Of a stretch of DNA of 8,514 nt, positions 5,574 through 8,514 are shown in pieces (position 1 is the first letter of the stretch; each line of letters starts with the position of its first letter). The notes beneath the pieces are model-generated. The model was not told the DNA's origin. It searched no databases and saw only the letters and a list, made by a program, of their open reading frames with translations. A program made the translations under genes and the position numbers. Origin of the DNA: Chloroflexota bacterium (lineage in GTDB: Bacteria > Chloroflexota > Dehalococcoidia > UBA2979); the NCBI GenBank assembly GCA_009843585.1, contig VYDC01000062.1, forward strand, positions 1 to 8,514, given 5' to 3'.

Positions 5574-6296
5574 ATGGAAGTCATACCGGCGATCGACATC
5601 CGGGACGGCAAGTGCGTCCGCCTCTACCAGGGCGACTACGCGCGGGAGACCGTCTTCTCCGACGACCCCGTGAGCATGGCGGTGCGCTGGGCCTCCCTGG
5701 GTGCGCGGTGGATCCACGTCGTCGACCTCGACGGTGCCCGCGGCGGGCGCCAGGCGAACGCGGAGATCGTGGCGCGCATCGTGAACAGCGTGCCGGCCGC
5801 CGTGCAGACCGGTGGGGGAATCCGTGATCTGGAGACGGTGAGCGCGACGCTCGCCGCCGGCGTGAACCGGGTGGTGCTGGGGACCGCGGCGGTCAAGGCG
5901 CCGGCGCTGGTGCGCGACGCGATGGCGATCGCATCCTCCCGGCTCGTGGTCTCCGTCGACGCGCGCGACGGCATCGTCCAGCTCGAGGGCTGGACCGAGC
6001 CATCCGACCGCGACGCGCTCTCGCTCATCCGGCAGATCGCCGATGTCGGCGTGGAGCGCATCGTCTACACGGACATCCAGCGTGACGGCACGACGCAGGG
6101 GCCGAACTTCGAGATGTACGAGCACATCGCCTCGGAGAGCTCGGTCGCGGTGATCGCGGCCGGTGGGATCAGCTCGCTGGAGGACGTGCGACGCCTCGCC
6201 GACTGCGGGGTCGAGGCGGCGATCATCGGGCGCGTGCTCTACACCGGCCAGGTGCACCTCGCCGACGCGATGTCGGCGGCCGCGGCGGTCGGGTAG
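5574..6296 (+). CDS. hisA: Phosphoribosylformimino-5-aminoimidazole carboxamide ribotide isomerase HisA
   Basis: HisA is a (beta/alpha)8-barrel enzyme that converts ProFAR to PRFAR by Amadori rearrangement, step 4 of histidine synthesis. The 240-residue length is normal. Motifs: VIPAIDIRDGKCVRLYQGD (3-21) with predicted catalytic base Asp8, VDLDGARGG (50-58), QTGGGIRD (78-85) for phosphate binding, SVDARDG (127-133) with predicted acid Asp129, YTDIQRDGT (165-173), and AAGGISS (195-201) plus IIGRVLY (217-223) for the second phosphate site. The ATG at 5574 is 10 nt after the hisH stop. A dual HisA/TrpF enzyme (PriA) is possible in actinobacteria, but the loop after Asp129 looks like ordinary HisA (GWTEPS) and lacks the PriA-like GRGW pattern. 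The hisF GTG follows 11 nt downstream. Confidence 0.97.
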   Translation: MEVIPAIDIRDGKCVRLYQGDYARETVFSDDPVSMAVRWASLGARWIHVVDLDGARGGRQANAEIVARIVNSVPAAVQTGGGIRDLETVSATLAAGVNRVVLGTAAVKAPALVRDAMAIASSRLVVSVDARDGIVQLEGWTEPSDRDALSLIRQIADVGVERIVYTDIQRDGTTQGPNFEMYEHIASESSVAVIAAGGISSLEDVRRLADCGVEAAIIGRVLYTGQVHLADAMSAAAAVG

Positions 6297-6307
6297 GTGC
6301 CCGTTCG

Positions 6308-7129
6308 GTGTTGACCAAGCGGATCATCCCCTGCTTCGACGTCGACGGCGGTCGCGTCGTGAAGGGCGTCTCCTTCGTCGACCTCCGCGACGCCGGCGAC
6401 CCGGTGGCGCTCGCGCGCGCCTACGACGCCGGCGGTGCCGACGAGCTCGTCTTTCTCGACATAACCGCGTCGCACGAGGGGCGTGAGAGTACCTACCAGA
6501 TGATCGCGGAGACCGCGGATCAGGTCTTCATCCCGCTCACCGTCGGCGGGGGCGTCCGCACGCCGGGCGACATGCGGCGCATGCTCGAACACGGCGCCGA
6601 CAAGGTCGGCGTGAACACGGCGGCGGTGGAGCGTCCCGCGCTCATCGAGGAGGGCGCCCGCCGCTTCGGCTCGCAGTGCATCGTCGTCTCCATCGACGCC
6701 AAGCAGATCCCATCCGCGGGCGGCGGACCCCGCTGGCGCGTCTACACGCATGGCGGCCGCCGCGAGACGGAGCGTGACGCGATCGAGTGGGCCCGGGAGG
6801 CGACGGAGCGCGGCGCAGGTGAGCTGCTGGTGACGTCGATGGACAGCGACGGGCACCAGAGCGGCTACGACCTGGAGCTGCTGCGGCAGGTCGCGGAGGT
6901 CGTCGAGGTCCCGGTGATCGCCTCGGGCGGGGCGGGAGAGCCGGAGCACCTCTATCTCGCGCTCACGGAGGGAGGGGCGCACGCGGTGCTGGCGGCCTCG
7001 ATCTTCCATTTCGGGCACTACGACATCTCCACCCTCAAGCGCTATCTCGCCGACAGGGGCGTGGCCGTGCGCCCGGCCGCGGACGGCGCGCCCGTGGCGG
7101 AGACGGAGGTTCCCGATGCCCGACCCTGA
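6308..7129 (+). CDS. hisF: Imidazole glycerol phosphate synthase cyclase subunit HisF
   Basis: HisF uses ammonia from HisH to turn PRFAR into imidazole glycerol phosphate and AICAR. The barrel motifs are clear: LTKRIIPCFDVDGGRVVKG (2-20) with catalytic Asp11 and Lys19, DITASHEGR (51-59), LTVGGGVRT (77-85), KVGVNTAAV (99-107), SIDAK (128-132) with catalytic Asp130, TSMDSDGHQSGYD (176-188), ASGGAG (205-210) and AASIFHFG (229-236). The GTG at 6308 gives the normal N-terminus. It is 11 nt after the hisA stop. At 273 residues it is about 20 longer than typical; the extra is a Pro/Ala-rich C-terminal tail that overlaps hisI by 14 nt. An oddity is His183 where most HisF have Thr in the DGT turn of the ligand-binding loop. 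Confidence 0.97.
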   Translation: MLTKRIIPCFDVDGGRVVKGVSFVDLRDAGDPVALARAYDAGGADELVFLDITASHEGRESTYQMIAETADQVFIPLTVGGGVRTPGDMRRMLEHGADKVGVNTAAVERPALIEEGARRFGSQCIVVSIDAKQIPSAGGGPRWRVYTHGGRRETERDAIEWAREATERGAGELLVTSMDSDGHQSGYDLELLRQVAEVVEVPVIASGGAGEPEHLYLALTEGGAHAVLAASIFHFGHYDISTLKRYLADRGVAVRPAADGAPVAETEVPDARP

Positions 7130-7499
7130 TCAGCTGCGCTACGACGAGCAGGGGCTGATCCCCGCGATCCTGCAGGACGCGGCATCCGGCGAGGTGCTGA
7201 TGCTCGGCTACATGAACCGGGAGACCGTTCGCCGCACGCTCGAGATCGGGCAGGCCGTGTTCTGGTCCCGCAGCCGCCGGGAGGTCTGGCACAAGGGCGC
7301 CACCTCCGGCGACTACGTGCGCGTGCTCTCGGTCGCCACCGACTGCGACTCCGACGCGCTGGTGCTGCAGGTGGAGCTTCTGGGCGGCGCCGTCTGCCAC
7401 ACGGGAGCTCGCTCGTGCTTCATCGACGCCGGCCCGGGCGGGGCTCTCCGGGCGGTGGCGCTCGGAGGCCGGGCGGGCCCGCCCGCCGGCGCGGACTGA
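7116..7499 (+). CDS. hisI: Phosphoribosyl-AMP cyclohydrolase HisI (stand-alone)
   Basis: HisI opens the adenine ring of phosphoribosyl-AMP, a zinc- and magnesium-dependent reaction that is step 3 of histidine synthesis. The 127-residue protein has the family signatures: LMLGYMNRET (28-37), VFWSRSRREVWHKGATSGD (48-66), the metal-binding DCDSDAL (76-82) and the cysteine/histidine motif CHTGARSCF (94-102). No HisE (pyrophosphohydrolase) domain follows, so step 2 must be encoded elsewhere. The ATG at 7116 lies inside the end of hisF (14-nt overlap, different frame) and has a strong GGAGGT Shine-Dalgarno (7105-7110) 5 nt upstream, so it is translated independently yet in the same operon. It ends in an Ala/Gly/Pro-rich tail. 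It is the last gene of the cluster. Confidence 0.97.
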   Translation: MPDPDQLRYDEQGLIPAILQDAASGEVLMLGYMNRETVRRTLEIGQAVFWSRSRREVWHKGATSGDYVRVLSVATDCDSDALVLQVELLGGAVCHTGARSCFIDAGPGGALRAVALGGRAGPPAGAD

Positions 7500-7522
7500 C
7501 GGGGCAGCCCGGGGCCGGCCGC

Positions 7523-7555
7523 GCCGGTCGCCGACTCCCGGGGAGTGGCGCTGGC
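7523..7555. terminator. Hairpin between convergent hisI and DUF1385 gene (possible bidirectional terminator)
   Basis: ACTCC-CGG-GGAGT (7534-7546) forms a 5-bp stem, extended by CGCC/GGCG (7529-7532 and 7547-7550) after a 1-nt bulge and by GCC/GGC further out. It lies in the 79-nt gap between the two convergent genes, where a shared terminator is expected. There is no T-run on either strand, so it is not a canonical intrinsic terminator. Confidence 0.35.
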
Positions 7556-7578
7556 CGCTGCCGCGGGAGCGCGGGAGG

Positions 7579-8499
7579 TCAGGGCCGCGCGGGGTCCTGT
7601 GCGCGCCCCTCCTCGGCGCGGGCCCGCTCGAGCGCCGCCACCGCGACCTGGATCTGCTCGTCGTCCGGCTCCCGTGTGGTGAGACGCTGCAGCGCGAGAT
7701 TGCCCCAGAACGCCCACCGCGCGAGGGGCGCCTGGCGGTGCTCGCCGGCGAATCGGATCGCCGCGTTAGCGCCGGCGGCGACCAGCGGTACCAGCGCGAC
7801 GCGGGAGGCGAGCCACCAGGGGAGGGGCGGCGCGCCGAGCGGCAGGAAGACCACGCCGGCGACGACCGCGACGGTGAGCAGGAACGCGGTCCCGCAGCGG
7901 GGATGCTCGCGCGGCTCGCGTCGGATCGCCGGCACGGTGAGCGCGTGGCCGCGCTCGAGCGTGGCGATGGCCATGTGCTCGGCGGCGTGGTACTCGAAGA
8001 GCCGGCGCACCTCGGCCGCCCGGCCGAGCGCCCAGACGTAGCCGACGACGATCCCCACGCGCAGCAGGCCCTCGGCGGCGACGGCGAGCCACGGCGCGGG
8101 GAGCCGGGTGGCGAGCCACGCCGTCATGGCGACCGGGAGCAGGAAGATGATGGCGGTCGCGCCGAGGATCGAGGCGAGCGCGCTCGCCCAGGCGCGCGCG
8201 CCGATGCGGCCGAGATCGCCCTCCTCCTCCCGGCGCCCGTCGGCGATGGCGCTCGACCAGGAGAGGGCCCGGATCCCGAGCGCGATCATCGACCACAGCG
8301 CCAGCACGCCGCGGAGCAGGGGTACCCGCCTCAGAGGCCCCCTCAGCAGCCCGCCCACGGGCCGGGCCTGGACCGCGATGCCGCCGTCCGGCCGACGCGC
8401 GGCGACCGCCATCGCCCGAGGGGAGCGGATCATCACCCCCTCGATCACGGCCTGGCCGCCGTAGGAGATGGGCGGGTCGCCGGACCCGGACGGGGGCAT
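7579..8499 (-). CDS. DUF1385 (COG3872, YqhQ-like) membrane protein of unknown function
   Basis: The protein (306 residues from the ATG at 8497-8499) matches the DUF1385 family by its conserved N-terminal YGGQAVIEGVM, central EYHAAEHMAI and HPRCGTAFLL, and C-terminal LQRLTTREPDDEQIQVAVAALE. COG3872 has been labelled a predicted metal-dependent enzyme, which the conserved His/Glu/Cys residues would suit, but I know of no established activity. There are about four or five membrane segments: roughly residues 64-80, 105-130, 137-160, 203-222 and 230-247. The conserved EYHxAEH and HPRCGT motifs sit at membrane borders. A GTG directly before the ATG (8500-8502) is an alternative start; the window ends 12 nt beyond, so the promoter and upstream neighbour are unseen. 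In several phyla this family lies near rpmE and prfA, worth checking. It is convergent with the his cluster and probably functionally unrelated to it. Confidence 0.92.
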   Translation of the reverse strand: MPPSGSGDPPISYGGQAVIEGVMIRSPRAMAVAARRPDGGIAVQARPVGGLLRGPLRRVPLLRGVLALWSMIALGIRALSWSSAIADGRREEEGDLGRIGARAWASALASILGATAIIFLLPVAMTAWLATRLPAPWLAVAAEGLLRVGIVVGYVWALGRAAEVRRLFEYHAAEHMAIATLERGHALTVPAIRREPREHPRCGTAFLLTVAVVAGVVFLPLGAPPLPWWLASRVALVPLVAAGANAAIRFAGEHRQAPLARWAFWGNLALQRLTTREPDDEQIQVAVAALERARAEEGRAQDPARP

Positions 8500-8514
8500 C
8501 ACGCTCTCGGGTCG

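Noticed and set aside
4766..5611. Upstream in-frame extension of ligA by 282 codons
   Set aside because: It runs antisense through hisH and the promoter region; the family N-terminus and the -10 box both place the start at 4765.
4956..6257. Minus-strand open frame of 433 codons opposite hisH and hisA
   Set aside because: Shadow of the histidine genes; residue composition is Arg/Ala/His-rich with no domain.
5574..6296. HisA as a dual-function PriA (HisA/TrpF) enzyme
   Set aside because: The loop after the catalytic Asp129 follows the ordinary HisA pattern rather than the PriA one; without trpF data from the genome the dual role cannot be supported.
6308..7499. HisF-HisI fusion or frameshift
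   Set aside because: The 14-nt overlap is between different frames, hisI has its own strong GGAGGT site, and both proteins have complete domains, so these are two normal overlapping genes.
1..8514. Mobile element, CRISPR array, tRNA, riboswitch or defence/biosynthetic system
   Set aside because: I saw no repeat array, transposase or integrase, cloverleaf, T-box-like leader or accessory genes; all genes but the DUF1385 member are well-known housekeeping families.

Overview
This is a very GC-rich (roughly 70% by eye) chromosomal stretch of ordinary bacterial housekeeping genes, packed tightly on both strands. It has no mobile element, CRISPR array, tRNA or rRNA. The organism looks like a free-living, high-GC bacterium with a rod-shape (Mre) system. 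Gene content, MreB/HisF/DUF1385 sequence style and TATACT/TANNNT-type -10 elements close to start codons make me favour Chloroflexota (a Limnocylindria-like lineage) or a deep actinomycetote such as Thermoleophilia. I cannot settle this without a search.

Layout. (1) Positions 1-2513, minus strand: the cell-shape operon mreB > mreC > mreD. mreD overlaps mreC by 4 nt and runs off the left edge. (2) Positions 2514-2653: a compact control region holding the ligA terminator hairpins and the mreB promoter, which overlap; a 16-18 bp inverted repeat lies over the predicted mreB start of transcription. (3) Positions 2654-4765, minus strand: ligA, the essential NAD+-dependent DNA ligase, with a perfect-looking -10 box placed so that the mRNA would begin at the ATG (leaderless). 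(4) Positions 4766-4876: a divergent promoter region between ligA and the histidine genes. (5) Positions 4877-7499, plus strand: hisH-hisA-hisF-hisI, a tight cluster covering the middle of histidine biosynthesis: step 3 (HisI), step 4 (HisA) and step 5 (the HisF-HisH imidazole glycerol phosphate synthase). hisE and the other his genes are not in the window. (6) Positions 7579-8499, minus strand, convergent with hisI: a DUF1385 (COG3872, YqhQ-like) membrane protein of unknown function, the only truly uncharacterised family here.

No exotic or previously undescribed multi-gene system is visible. The points most worth a second look are regulatory: leaderless-type promoters at ligA and possibly hisA (inside the hisH stop codon), the terminator/promoter overlap between ligA and mreB, and the palindrome at the mreB start site.
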